Positions 1 to 11,100 of a DNA stretch of 64,000 nt are shown here, one piece after another. A model generated the notes under the pieces. It worked only from the letters and a program-made list of their open reading frames with translations. It was not told the origin of the DNA and did not search any database. Origin of the DNA: Moniliella sp. 'wahieum' (Eukaryota > Basidiomycota > Moniliellomycetes > Moniliellales > Moniliellaceae). A program made the position numbers and the translations under genes. Positions within the stretch are counted from its first letter, which is position 1. Every line of letters starts with the position of its first letter. The stretch lies in contig RSEE01000014.1 in assembly GCA_003971905.1 (NCBI GenBank), forward strand, positions 496,001 to 560,000, in the 5' to 3' direction.

Positions 1-289
1 ACATGTGCACTGCATGTCATCCCTCTGGCCTCTCTATGTTTACAGCGCAAGACAGTCTATAGATGGGAAGACCCAATACATAGCCCTCTCTTCCTTTTCC
101 TTTTTGCGGGTGTGTGGGCCCCCAGAGGAAAAGAAAGATGTGCCCGCCGATCTTTGCGAAGAGGATGGCTGGGTAACTGTTCTAGGCATTTGCAAAACGC
201 AAGCAGGCACGTCAAGCTCGTCAAGCCAGTACCTGGGACACATTCAAGATCGTTCTTCCTCTGACTATGGCGATACTCGGGGTATCTAA
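1..289 (+). CDS. possible 3'-terminal exon of an unrecognised gene (partial)
   Basis: An acceptor-like tract (tttacag) near position 40 is followed by an open frame that ends with TAA at 287-289. The frame has an acidic stretch and a serine-rich run near its end, which is at least protein-like. I recognise no family, and the upstream part would lie outside the window. It could equally be noncoding. Nothing else is visible before the splicing-factor gene except a TATA-like ctctataaaat near 295-305. Confidence 0.2.
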   Translation, partial: HVHCMSSLWPLYVYSARQSIDGKTQYIALSSFSFLRVCGPPEEKKDVPADLCEEDGWVTVLGICKTQAGTSSSSSQYLGHIQDRSSSDYGDTRGI

Positions 290-752
290 ACGACGCTCTA
301 TAAAATAGTTGAACACACCGGAAATACTACCTGCGGAGAGTCTCTCATTGTGGAGATGGTTCGTCGCTCATATCCGCCACGCTCTTCCGCATCGAGTCGC
401 GTTGCATTCGATGCAGAAACGAATGAAGGTAGCCTTTGCCTCCTGATTGGGTGGGCGCTAAGCTGAACTCAAACGCCCGAAGAGGGAGTTTGAGAGGCCT
501 CCCTGAGGGGCCTGATGATTCGCTTTTCGCAAGTCGGCCACAACACTTGCAATGGCAACGTAATCATTTTTGAACTGGCCCAGGGCGTCCACCGATGTCC
601 ACCTGATAGGGCGGAATGGACGGCGACCATTCCGCTGCGGGCCTTGGGGTGTTCAACGTTCAACGTTTCACGTTCAACTACGAAAGTCGTCAATGCCTTT
701 CGTCGTCCATTCGGCCTTCCAGCCTGCCCATCACCATCGCAATCTCTTGTCC
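290..752. other. intergenic region upstream of SF3A1
   Basis: No gene is visible here. It contains a TATA-like sequence near 298 and, at 651-678, a short cluster of GTTCAAC/GTTTCAC words about 75 bp before the SF3A1 start. Pyrimidine-rich sequence leads into the ATG. Confidence 0.5.
651..678. repeat. GTTCAACGTT-type short tandem palindromic repeat
   Basis: The word GTTCAAC is repeated back to back with a degenerate copy (GTTTCAC). Because GTTCAACGTTGAAC is self-complementary at its core, the block is a cluster of overlapping half-palindromes. The same family recurs at 15511-15570. It lies about 75 bp upstream of the SF3A1 start codon. Confidence 0.6.
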
Positions 753-3014
753 ATGGCGTCCACCCTGTCACTGCCACCGCCCCAACATGGTGCACCGGAT
801 GATGCGGACGGGGCGCCGCCGCTCCCTCCCCCGCATCTGCTGCGCAACGCTTTGCCGCTGGCCAGCTCATCCTCCCGCCTCCCAGCATGCGCACCCTGAT
901 CGACAAGACTGCCACTACATCGCCCGCAATGGTCCTGGCTTCGAGGAATCCCTGCGAAAATCTGATGCCGAAAAAAAGGAGAATCGCCTCCCATTTCTTC
1001 TCCCAACTGACCCATACCATGCGTATTTTTCCCACACACTTGACCGTATTCGCCGCGGCGAGCCTCTCGATCCAGTCGGCATTCCTGGCGCGCCTGAGGG
1101 GCAGGTCTTGCAAGACCCCTCCGCTCTTCAGCAACAGCAGCAGACGGAGGACGAGGATTCCGAGGTTCCTCCACCTCCTTTCCTCTTTACGTCTGACATC
1201 CCGACCACCACAGCGCTCGACTTGTTAGTATCAGCTCCCTGTCCCCCGGGTCCCCACATTCCGCGTTCTCAATTGCTGACCACTGTTTGGATTGGAAACA
1301 GAGATGTGATCAAGCTTACTGCGCTTTTTACTGCGACGCGTGGACGCGAATTTGCAACTCATCTGCTCCAAACGGAGAACCAATCATACCAGTACGAATT
1401 TCTACTCTACGCCCTCCCACTCGCTCCACCCGTTCTACAATCGCTTGGTGGAACAGTACCAGCTCGTCATCGACGCGCCTAGTGCTATCCAACAGTCTCT
1501 GCGCGATGTGCCCCCAGGTGCGCCCGAGGACACGCCTGTAGATGCCGTCAAGGACCCGGCGCTGGTGGACAGCGCTCTCTTCTGCTCGCCCAAGTCCGCG
1601 CTCGCACTGCATGGGAGCTCAAGACGAGGGAGCGAGCTCGAAAGGAACAGGATGAGGCCGCGCTGGAGCGTGAGGAGTTTGAAGTGGTGGACTGGCAAGA
1701 CTTTGTGGTTGTCCAAACTGTTCGACTTTTCAGCGGAACCGAGGATGACGAGGAACTTCCCCCTCCGTTGAGCAAGCGCGATCTGGAAAACATGACTCTG
1801 GCCAGAAGAAGTTGGCTGCCATGGTGGGCGAAGAAGCTGCGGAGGAGCCGGGCACCGCGGTCGGCCGCGAGAAAGAGGATGAGGCGATGGAGATGAGAGA
1901 GGAGGAGGAGGAGGAGGAGCCGTCGTCGAAAAGTCGCCCGGCTTCCGCACCATCTGGTCCTCCTCCCCCAGGTCCTACGGCCCCTGTCGCCGATTCTGCC
2001 AAGGGACGCACCCAGGTTGTCAAGACAGCTTTCTCAGGTCCCATCCGTGTTCGGAAAGATTACGTCCCTGGCGCCAAGCAACCCCCAAGGTGGAGCAGGA
2101 CACGATTTGTCCTGTTTGTGGGCAACGTGTTCCCCTCGACGAAATGGCGGAACACGTACGGATCGAGTTGCTTAACCCTCTCTACCGTGAGCAGCGTGCA
2201 TCGCTTGAAGCGCGCCAGGCACAGCACCAGACACTCCAGTCGGGCGCTGATCCTGTGGCTGCGCTCAAGGATTTTGCCGGGCAGCGCACCGACATCTTTG
2301 GTGAGATGCCGATCCAGAGGCTGAACTGAGGAGGCAAGAAGCGGCTGCCCAGCGTGAGCGCGAGGCGCGAGACCGGGAGGCATTGGCCTACGATGGCCAT
2401 TTGGGTAGCAAGACGGTGATTATGGAACGAGCCAAGCAAGCGGCGAAAGTGGAGGAGTCCCGCCGGACTGCGGCTGTGCCTTCGGCACCAGCTGAGATTG
2501 GTCCTCGGATTGGTCTGCCTGCCCGCCCGCAATGGGGTTGCCCCCGAGACCTGCCGACCTGCCTCCCAAGCCTCTCGACCTTCCACTTCCAGGAGCCAGT
2601 CTGCCTCCGGCGCCTGTGCTCGGCAAGCACCTGCCGACGGCCCAGCTCTGAATGAGCCCCCGGCCCAACGCCCTGTGCCTGCTGCCCCCAACCTGCCCCT
2701 GGTACGTTGCTTGCAGAGGACATGTGGATTCAGATGCATCCAGAAGCAGTGACAATTACCGTTCGGATGCCTGTTGCCCGGCCGAACATGAAGGGGTGCC
2801 GGCTTGCGACGGGCGCACGATTGCATTGGACCCTCTGCCGCCCCAGGCGACCATGTCGCAGGTCCGGCAAGTGCTGTACAGTCTGTCCTGCATGAGGCGA
2901 TTGGTATTGCCCGCATCCGCCTGTTTGTCCGTGGAAAGCCCACTACGCTCAAACAGACCTTGGCCCATTGGAACTTGACGGATGCGACGAGTGGCGGTTG
3001 TGATCAAATGGTGA
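753..3014 (+). CDS. splicing factor 3A subunit 1 (SF3A1/Prp21-like), multiply frameshifted
   Basis: This is a subunit of the SF3A complex, which matures the U2 snRNP for branch-site recognition in the nucleus. The first SURP module is read from about 863 (LILPPPSMRTLIDKTA, then YIARNGPGFEESL and DPYHAYF). The second SURP lies at about 1297-1480 (VIKLTALFTATRGREFA, then SLHPFYNRLVEQY). The conserved VDWQDFVVVQT follows at about 1684 and the Prp21 middle motif QRTDIFGEMP at about 2282. A C-terminal ubiquitin-like domain at about 2706-3014 contains HEAIGIARIRLFVRGK. I chose the ATG at 753 (ccATGG) because its frame leads into the proline-rich N-terminus. The stop at 3012-3014 follows VVIKW, a normal end for this family. 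About a dozen one-base frame changes interrupt the reading. At about 1405, adding one C restores LYAPSHSLHPFYN. Domain order and length are normal, so I consider the gene functional and the sequence faulty. Confidence 0.9.
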
Positions 3015-5111
3015 GATGGGGCGCAAGTCCTTATATTCAGGACCGGTTTACCGGGCACCCTCCTGCCCTCGAGACCCCCTTCGTGGTCTCAGCATGCCAG
3101 CGAGGCTTGATGTTACTCACACGCATGTACGGATCGGTCTTCCCGATGAGGCCTCCAAATACGTTGAGAATACACATGCTTCGATCTAGTCCCCAAACAT
3201 CGTCATCCGACATTCACTCGCTAACTAGTCCGAACAGCCAGCAGAGCGTCTCCAGTCCCTGCTACGTGTCACGTAATTATCCTTCCCTCCAAGCAGCCCA
3301 AAACCCAAGGACTTGAAAGTGGCATACGATAGGCAGATGCTATGGAAGCGGAAGCTGCAGGGACACATGGACTGGTTTAGGGAATTGGCCTACATGAAGC
3401 GAGTGTTAGTATTGGAGCGGCGCCCGTACTACTACTTTTGGCGTTTGCTCAGTGCGAGTGCCTCGTCATGTATGTGTGGCTGTCCCAGTGTATTCAACAG
3501 CGCTCCGCTCCCTGCGGGGAACTAACCCCAGTGGTGTGGATACCAACTAAAGTGGCAGCTTCGGCCCATCAAAACCAAGATCGGTATCTCATGCTGGACA
3601 ATGAAGAGCACATTGCGGCTTATCGTAGGAGTCGCATGCCTCTCCGTGTCGCAAGCTGCAGTACCGAACCGCACCCGGTTGGGACTGGGCTGTGACGCGT
3701 TGACGCCTAGAAGGGGAGATATTTCCTCACACGCTGTCCTAATGGCATCCTTGCAGAGGACTGTAGTTTTGCAGGCTACAAAAAAACCTACGCGCTATAG
3801 GACTACTATATTAGTCAACCCCCACAGTTCGACGGGGGGGGAGGTTAATTGTGAGCTTGCGCGCATTTCTGGCCGCTCCTGTGCGTTCTGGAGTGGCGTG
3901 GAGGAAAAGGAGATGATCGATGATCATGATTGCACCCTAGGGGTGATCGCCTGGGGTACACCCAACACACAGGAGCAGAGTGGGGGAAACCTTGGCACAA
4001 GTGATCGGGTGTTTCTTAGGGGGCCTCTTGCCGACAGGCACAAGAATAGCATGCAAGAAAGGGTGCGGTGACGAGGAGCTTGGCCAGCTATCGGCTATCC
4101 GAGACAATGCATCCTGTCTTAGCACATGCATCACCGAACAGTGTCGCGTAGCCATAATGCATGCCTCCCAACGCAGCCAGCCCCCGTTCGATGCGCCATG
4201 CATTGTGGGTGGAAGGCGTTGGAGGGATTTTGTTTCGGACGAGGGCCTGCGTTACATTGGTCGCGGGACCAGGCTATACTCGTGGCCGCATGAGTTTCTT
4301 CCAGCAGCAGTCGAGGCGGGGGCAGAGGTGTGGCGGCGGAGGGGCAGGGGAGGAGGAGGCCAGCAAGCAAACCGTGACCCGGGGACGAGCACAGAGCCCA
4401 TGCGGACGAGACCCAACACGGGCGGGTCCGGAGAGGAGCGGAGGGCGGCGGCTGGGTAAAGCGCTCAGCGGCTCAAACTTTGGGGTGGGCGGAAGGGTGC
4501 GCAGCAGCACACGCACAGCCGGGCGGAATGGCGCGGCGGAAGCGGAAGGCGGGCGGGCGGCGGCCGTGGCTGGGACGCAGGCGAGCAGGCACACAACTAA
4601 AGGATGCCGCTGGGACGTAACCCTCCGGAGGCCCAAGCCCAGCCTGAGTTTTCGGTTGGGCTCCGCCGTTCGCGGCAGCAGCTGCGACATGCAACTTTCA
4701 AACGCGGCGCTGTTGGGAGTGCTGCACGGGGCATCGGGGCGCAGCGCGTGGCCCGCCGACACGGGCAGTGTGTGGCGCGCCGCCCGACGCATTGGGGCCG
4801 TGGGTGTATGCGTTTGGTTTGTATTGGGGCCAGCACGCTGGGGCCAGCCCCCCCTCCGTCGCTTGGCCCGCCCTCGCCACGCCGGGCTCCCAACCTCGGC
4901 TGCTCGTCGCTGGCCCATCCACGCTGTATAACCCCCACTCGGCCTGCGATGCGCTGCTCCTGCTCCTGCCACCACCACCACCGCCCCTCCTCCCCCCCCT
5001 CTCGCCCATCCACTCCCCATGGCCCACATCCCGGTCTGACGGCAGCTACGTCCACCTCGATCACCTCTACGACTTCGACCTGCCCACCACGTCCTCCCCC
5101 GTCCCCGCCTC
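3015..5111. other. intergenic region between SF3A1 and fatty acid synthase
   Basis: No conserved gene is visible. It holds one possible small secreted ORF (3601-4071, listed separately). The last 800 bp are very GC-rich and become strongly pyrimidine-rich from about 4960, with CCACCA and CTCC runs, as expected for the promoter and leader of a highly expressed gene. The long opposite-strand open frames here (4274-5191) look like a by-product of GC richness. Confidence 0.5.
3601..4071 (+). CDS. candidate small secreted protein, 156 aa, no known family
   Basis: The frame starts MKSTLRLIVGVACLSVSQA and then AVPN. This is a good signal-peptide pattern: two basic residues, a hydrophobic core and an SQA-A cleavage site. 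The mature part is about 137 residues with several cysteines, a lysine/threonine-rich centre and no repeats. I recognise no domain. The frame is unbroken, which is notable in a sequence this rich in indels, but 156 codons can arise by chance. If real, it would be an extracellular protein, possibly an effector-type product. No intron is evident. Confidence 0.3.
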   Translation: MKSTLRLIVGVACLSVSQAAVPNRTRLGLGCDALTPRRGDISSHAVLMASLQRTVVLQATKKPTRYRTTILVNPHSSTGGEVNCELARISGRSCAFWSGVEEKEMIDDHDCTLGVIAWGTPNTQEQSGGNLGTSDRVFLRGPLADRHKNSMQERVR

Positions 5112-8100
5112 ATGACAGCCGCCACCCGTCCCCTGGTCCTCCATGCCGCGGCGGCCACCGCCGCTGCCGAGCCAAGCGCCACGGTTGCCATTCCCGTGCC
5201 TGTCGCCCCCTACGAGATTTGGATGGTGGCCCAGGCCCTCAACGAGCAGTTTGCCCGTCTGCCCCCGTCCATCGTCTGCCCGAGGGCACCGACGCCCACG
5301 ATGCTCAGGTCGTGCTCTGCGCCAACTTCCTCCGCTTCCTCGCCGACACACCATCCCACGCCCAGCGCGGCGCCCAAGCCGCTGATGTGCCTTCCGAGGT
5401 CAAGGTCCTGCAGCATGCTTGGTTTGCCTTCAACACTACCTTCCTGCACCTCGCCCCCACGGGCCAACCGGGAATGCAATCGGTCGACGTGCACCACCTC
5501 ACCGCTTCCCTCGACGTCGATGCCCGGACTGCCGTACTGCGCGCCTACCTCGACGCCTATGTCCTCCTCGACGCATTCAAGAACAAGGACCCGGCTCTGC
5601 GCGACATGCAGCTCCCGACACCGCTTCTCTTGCGCCTGGCTCAGCAGGACAAGGCCAAGGTTTTGGCGTCTTTGGTGGCCAAGGCACCAACGAGGTACGT
5701 CGGCTTTAAATAACTGCCCTGCCTCTCTTACTAACGTTATACCCTCCCCCTTTTCCAGATCTACTTTGCCGAGCTTCAAGCCCTCTTTAACACGTACCGG
5801 CCACTCGTCGAGCCCGTGGTGCGCGATGCATCTGCCCTGCTTGAGACACTCGTGGATGAGGCGCGTCAACAAGGCTTTGCGAACTTTTACTCCCAAGGCC
5901 TCGATGTTGCTGGGTGGTTGATGGGCACCACGCCCCAACCCGACAATGCCTACTTTGTCCCTGCACCCGTGTCGTTGCCGTTGATTGGTATGACGCAGCT
6001 GCTCCAGTATCTCGTTGTGTGCCGTTGCTCGGGATTGAGCCCGGATGAGTTCCGTCGGACTTTCGTGGACACTACCGGCCACTCGCAAGGTATCATCTCG
6101 GCCGTGGTTCTGTCTTCGTCCGATACGCCTGCTGCGCTTCACTCCAACATTGTGGCCGCCATCCGCTTGTTGTTCCACATTGGAAAGCGGGCCAAGCGGC
6201 CTTCCCCTCGACCACGCTGGAGCCCAAGTTGGCCGACGACTCGGTTGCTGGCGGTGAGGGTGAGCCCACACCCATGTTGTCAGTATCCGGCCTGGGGCGT
6301 GAGCAACTGGAAAAGCACATTGAAATCACAAACTCGTTTTTGGAGGCCGACCGTCACGTGGCCATCTCTCTTTACAATGGCAAGCGCAACTTCACGGTCA
6401 CGGGTTTCCCGCGCTCGCTCTTTGGTCTTGTTTCGTCTCTTCGCGAGATTCGTGCCCCAGAGGGTGCTGACCAGACGAAGGTGCCATTCAGCCAGCGCAA
6501 GCCTGTCTTTAATGTTCGCTTCTTGCCCATCTCGGTCCCCTACCACTCGGGTTACCTTACTGGTGTGACGGACACATTGATCGGCGTTGATTACGCCCCC
6601 AATGAAGCTCCGTTTGAGCCTTCCAAGCTGGCGGTACGTGTAAGCAACACAGACGACGTTCGGATCTCCGTTCGCTCAAGGATGGGAGAGCCTTGCTTCG
6701 CTCCCTCTGCGATCAGATCTTCACCCAGCCCATCCACTGGGAGACGATTGTGCCCCCCGCCCCTGCCGTGACGCACCTGATCGACTTCGGCACGGGCGGC
6801 ATGTCGGGCATTGGCGTGCTTACAAGTCGCAACCTGGAGGGCAAGGGCGTCTATTCGCTCTTCCCCTCGGGACGTCATGCCAAAGCGAGTGAACTGTACA
6901 ATTTGACTCGGGTGGGGCGGGAGGTTCGGTGGGCCCAGGCGTTTGCGCCTCGGTTGGTCCGTACGCGTGAAGGCAAGTTGTTGTTGGACACGCCGATGTC
7001 TCGCGTGCTGGGCAAGCCGCCACTGATGGTGCCGGGCATGACGCCCACCACGGTTCAAGCTGGTTTCAACATTGCGACCATGAACGCTGGTTACCACATT
7101 GAGCTCGCTGGTGGTGGACACTTTACTCCGCAGATGCTCCGTGAGAAAGTGGAGGCCATCTCTTCGGCCACCCGTGCTGGCGAAGGGCTGACGCTCAACT
7201 GTCTGTACATTAACCAGCGTCTGTGGAACGTCCAGTTCCCTCTCTGGCAAGAGATGCGTCGTGAGGGCCTGCCTCTCCAAGGCTTCTGTGTCGCTGCCGG
7301 TATTCCCAGCCCCGAGAAGGCCAAAGAGATCATCGACTCGCTCGCGCGAGTGGGATTGAGCATATCAGCTTCAAGCCTGGCTCGGTCGATGGCATCAAGC
7401 AAGTGTGCACTATTGCGGCAAAGAACCCGGACTTCTCGATTCTGCTCCAGTGGACTGGTGGCCGTGCTGGTGGTCACCACAGCTGTGAAGACTTCCACCA
7501 ACCCATCTTGGCAACCTACGGCCGCATTCGTCAACACCCCAACCTTGTTTTGGTCGCCGGCTCTGGCTTTGGTTCTGCCGACGATTTCTGGCCCTACCTC
7601 ACAGGCGACTGGTCGCGCGATCAGTTTGATGCCGAGCCCATGCCGTTCGATGGTGTCCTCTTTGGCTCCTGGGTCATGACCGCAAAGGAAGGCCACGCCA
7701 ACGACGAGATCAAGCAGCTCATGGTTGAGGCCAAGGGTGTCGAGGACAAGGAGTGGGAGGGCACCTTTACGCACCCCACTGGTGGAATTGTGACTGTCAC
7801 TTCGGAGCTGGGTGAGCCCATCCACAAGATTGCGACGCGTGGCATGAAGCTCTGGGCTGAGTTGGACAAGAAGTGCTTCACCCTGCCCAAGGAAAAGCGT
7901 CTGGCCTGGCTTGCCAAGAACAAGAACTGGGTTATTGAGCACCTTAATGCTGATTTCCAGAAGCCCTGGTTCCCTGCTTATCTTGATGGGGAGCCAGCCC
8001 AAGGGGTGGAGGACATGACCTACGAGGAGACGATCCGTCGCGCTCTTCGCCTTCTCTACATTCAGGCCAAGCAGCGCTGGGTGGATGTGTCCTTGCGCAA

Positions 8101-11100
8101 TTTCTTTGGCGATTGGCTGCGGCGAGTGGAGGAGCGTTTTGCACCACACACGGGCCAGCAAGCCTCTCTCCTGCAGTCCTACAGCCAATTGGACAAGGAC
8201 CCAGCTGCGTTTGTCGACAAGTTTATCAGTGTCTTCCCTGAGACGACCGACATGCTCCTTTCGGCTGAGGATGTTGCGTACTTCATTGTGCTGTGCAATC
8301 GCCCGACGCAGAAGCCCGTGCCCTTCATCCCCCTGTTGGATGCCAACTTTGCAGTGTACTTCAAGAAGGACTCGCTTTCGTACTCGGAGGACCTTGACTC
8401 GGTCTTTGACCGTGACCCTCAGCGGGTTGCCATTTTGCACGGCCCTGTCGCTGCTCGTCAAACACTCGTGCCAACGTCCCTATCAAGGAGATGCTTGGTG
8501 GTGTAGAGGACAAGCTTGTGGAGCTCATGCTTCAGCGCTTCTACGGCAACGACAAGAACAGTGTTCCCCAGGTGGATTATCTGGGCAAAGCACCCCTGGG
8601 TATTGATCTGGCCGAGCTTGCGGCGGCCCACAATGTGCGCGTTGACCAGGCGGAGAACAAGGTGGAACTTGCGTTGCCGTCCGATGCCAAGCAACTGCCT
8701 GAGCCGTCGCAGTGGTTGGATGCGTTGGCCGGGCAAGAGGCTTCTTGGCTGCGTGCTCTGCTCACCTCGGTCAGCTTGGTCCGTGGGCGGGGGTACATTG
8801 ACAACCCGCTCAAACGCCTGCTCGCTCCCCGGGCCAACCAGGTGGTGCAGCTTGCCCACGGTGCTGATGGCCCTGAACGCCTGACTCTCTTGGGTGCCTA
8901 CCGTTCCTACGGTCCGTCAGACAAGCACACCCCCATTGTCGACATCACCTTTGCGCCGGCCACCAAGGCCATCACTGTCGTTATCAACGAGCTTCGTCGC
9001 GGCGAGCTTGTGCCGCTCACGATGGAGTTTGTCTACCACCCGGAGCAACCGGGTGCTTTGATCCACGAGCGCCTCGAGGGGCGTGAGCGTCGTATCAAAG
9101 AGTTCTACTGGAAGTACGTATACATTCATTCCGAAGCTACTCTTATCTTGATCATCTGCTGACTTACCATTTCTCAAGGCTCTGGTTCAACGAAGACATG
9201 CCCTCCTCGTCGGCTCTCGCTAGCAAGGAGGTGTTCTCCAATGAGCCCAAGACGCTCAATGGCGAGTCCATCCAAAAGTTCTGCCAGGTCGTGGGCAACA
9301 ACAATGTTGTCTACCAGGTGGGTGGGCAAGCGCCCATGGACTTTGCCATTGTGGCTGGCTGGGAGGCCATCATGCAAGCTTTGACGGCGAAGATCGACGG
9401 TGACTTGCTTAACCTCGTACATCTTAGCAACAGCTTCGAGATGGTTCCTGGCGCCTCTGGCCTCCGGGTGGGAGACAAGTGCAAGGCTGAGGCTCGGGTG
9501 CTGAGTGTCAAGATCTCCGCCACCGGCAAGTCGGTTTCAATTCAAGGCAAGGTCCTGCGACAGGAGGGTGAGGAGTGGAAGCCCGTTATTACGGTCGTCT
9601 CCTTCTTCTACCGTGGCAAGTTCAGCGACTATGGCTCCTGCTTCGAACATCAGCGTGACCGCTATTCGTTTGAGATCAAGTCCAAGGCTGAGGCTGCTGT
9701 TCTGATGGCCAAAGATGGTTCTCCTGGACCGCCCCCTCACCCCTCGAGTCGGGCACGGTGCTGTATTTCGATGTGGACAACACTATGCGCTACAAAACGC
9801 TACGACCTTCGCTGATGTGCAGGCTCACGGTGGGTTTATATCAAGGACTACAAGGACGACCTTATCCAGGTGGGTGTGGTGGAATACGAGGCCGACTCGA
9901 TCAGCTACGGCAACCCCGTTTCTGAGTACATCAAGCGCGTCGGTGGCAGCTCTCAGATGCCGCTGCGCCTCGACCATGGCTACACCCTTGAGGCAAACGG
10001 CCCTGCGAGCAAGTTTACTGCTCCGGCGACCAACGAGCCCTATTCCCTGGCGTCGGGTGACTTCAACCCCATTCACATCAACCCCTACTTTGCCGACCTG
10101 GCTTCGCTCCCTGGTACCATTACCCATGGCCTCTTTTCGTCGGCGGCCACGCGCCGATTTGTGGAGGATATGGCGGGCGAGGGCCATCCCGATCGTGTCC
10201 TCTCTTTCAAGGCCCAGTTTGTCGGCATGGTCCTCCCCGGCGACGAGTTGACGGTTACTTTGCGTCACATCGCTATGCACGGCGGCAATAAGGTCATTTC
10301 TGTCCAGACCGTCAACCAAGCGGGAGAAGGTGCTCGAGGGTGAGGCTGAGGTGGCCCAACCTCCTACGGCCTACGCATTTACTGGGCAAGGCTCGCAGGA
10401 ACAGGGGATGGGGATGGACTTGTACTCATCTTCGGACACGGCCAAGGCGCTCTGGGATGAAGCCGATCAGCACCTGAAGGCCACCATGGGCTTTAGCATC
10501 CTCGAGATTGTGAAGGACAACCCCATGAGCAAGACGGTGCACTTTGGCGGTGTGCGCGGGCATGCGATTCGCGACCGGTACCGCAGCATGATGTACGAGT
10601 CGACGGATGCTGAAGGCAAACCGGTCACCCTCCCGCTTTCCCTGAGATTACGCTGCGCTCGCAGAGCTACACCTTCCAGTCGCCCAAGGGGCTTCTCTAC
10701 GCTACTCAATTTGCGCAGATTGCGTTGGTGCTCGTGGAGCTGTCTGCCTACCGCGATATGAAGGACCGTGGCCTGATCCGTCCCGACTCGGCATTTGCCG
10801 GTCACTCGCTGGGCGAGTACGCTTCCCTGGCCGCTGTGGCCTCGGTGCTGCAAGTTAAGGACTTGGTCGATGTGGTCTTCTACCGTGGCCTGACCATGCA
10901 GCGTGCCGTCAAGCGTGACGCCGAGGGTCGCAGCTCGTATGGTATGATGGCCTGCAACCCGACTCGTGTTGGCCCCTCCTTCTCGGACGCGGCCTTTGCC
11001 GAGGTGGTGGACTCGATCGGGCGCGTGTCGGGCAAGTTGATCCAAACTGTCAACTACAACGTCTCGAGCCAGCAGCTGGTCGTTGCTGGTGAGCTGGTTG

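Noticed and set aside
4274..5191. 305-codon open frame on the minus strand upstream of fatty acid synthase
   Set aside because: It lies in the GC-rich promoter and the first exon of the synthase, has Arg/Gly/Ala-rich low-complexity content and no recognisable motif. It is a compositional shadow.
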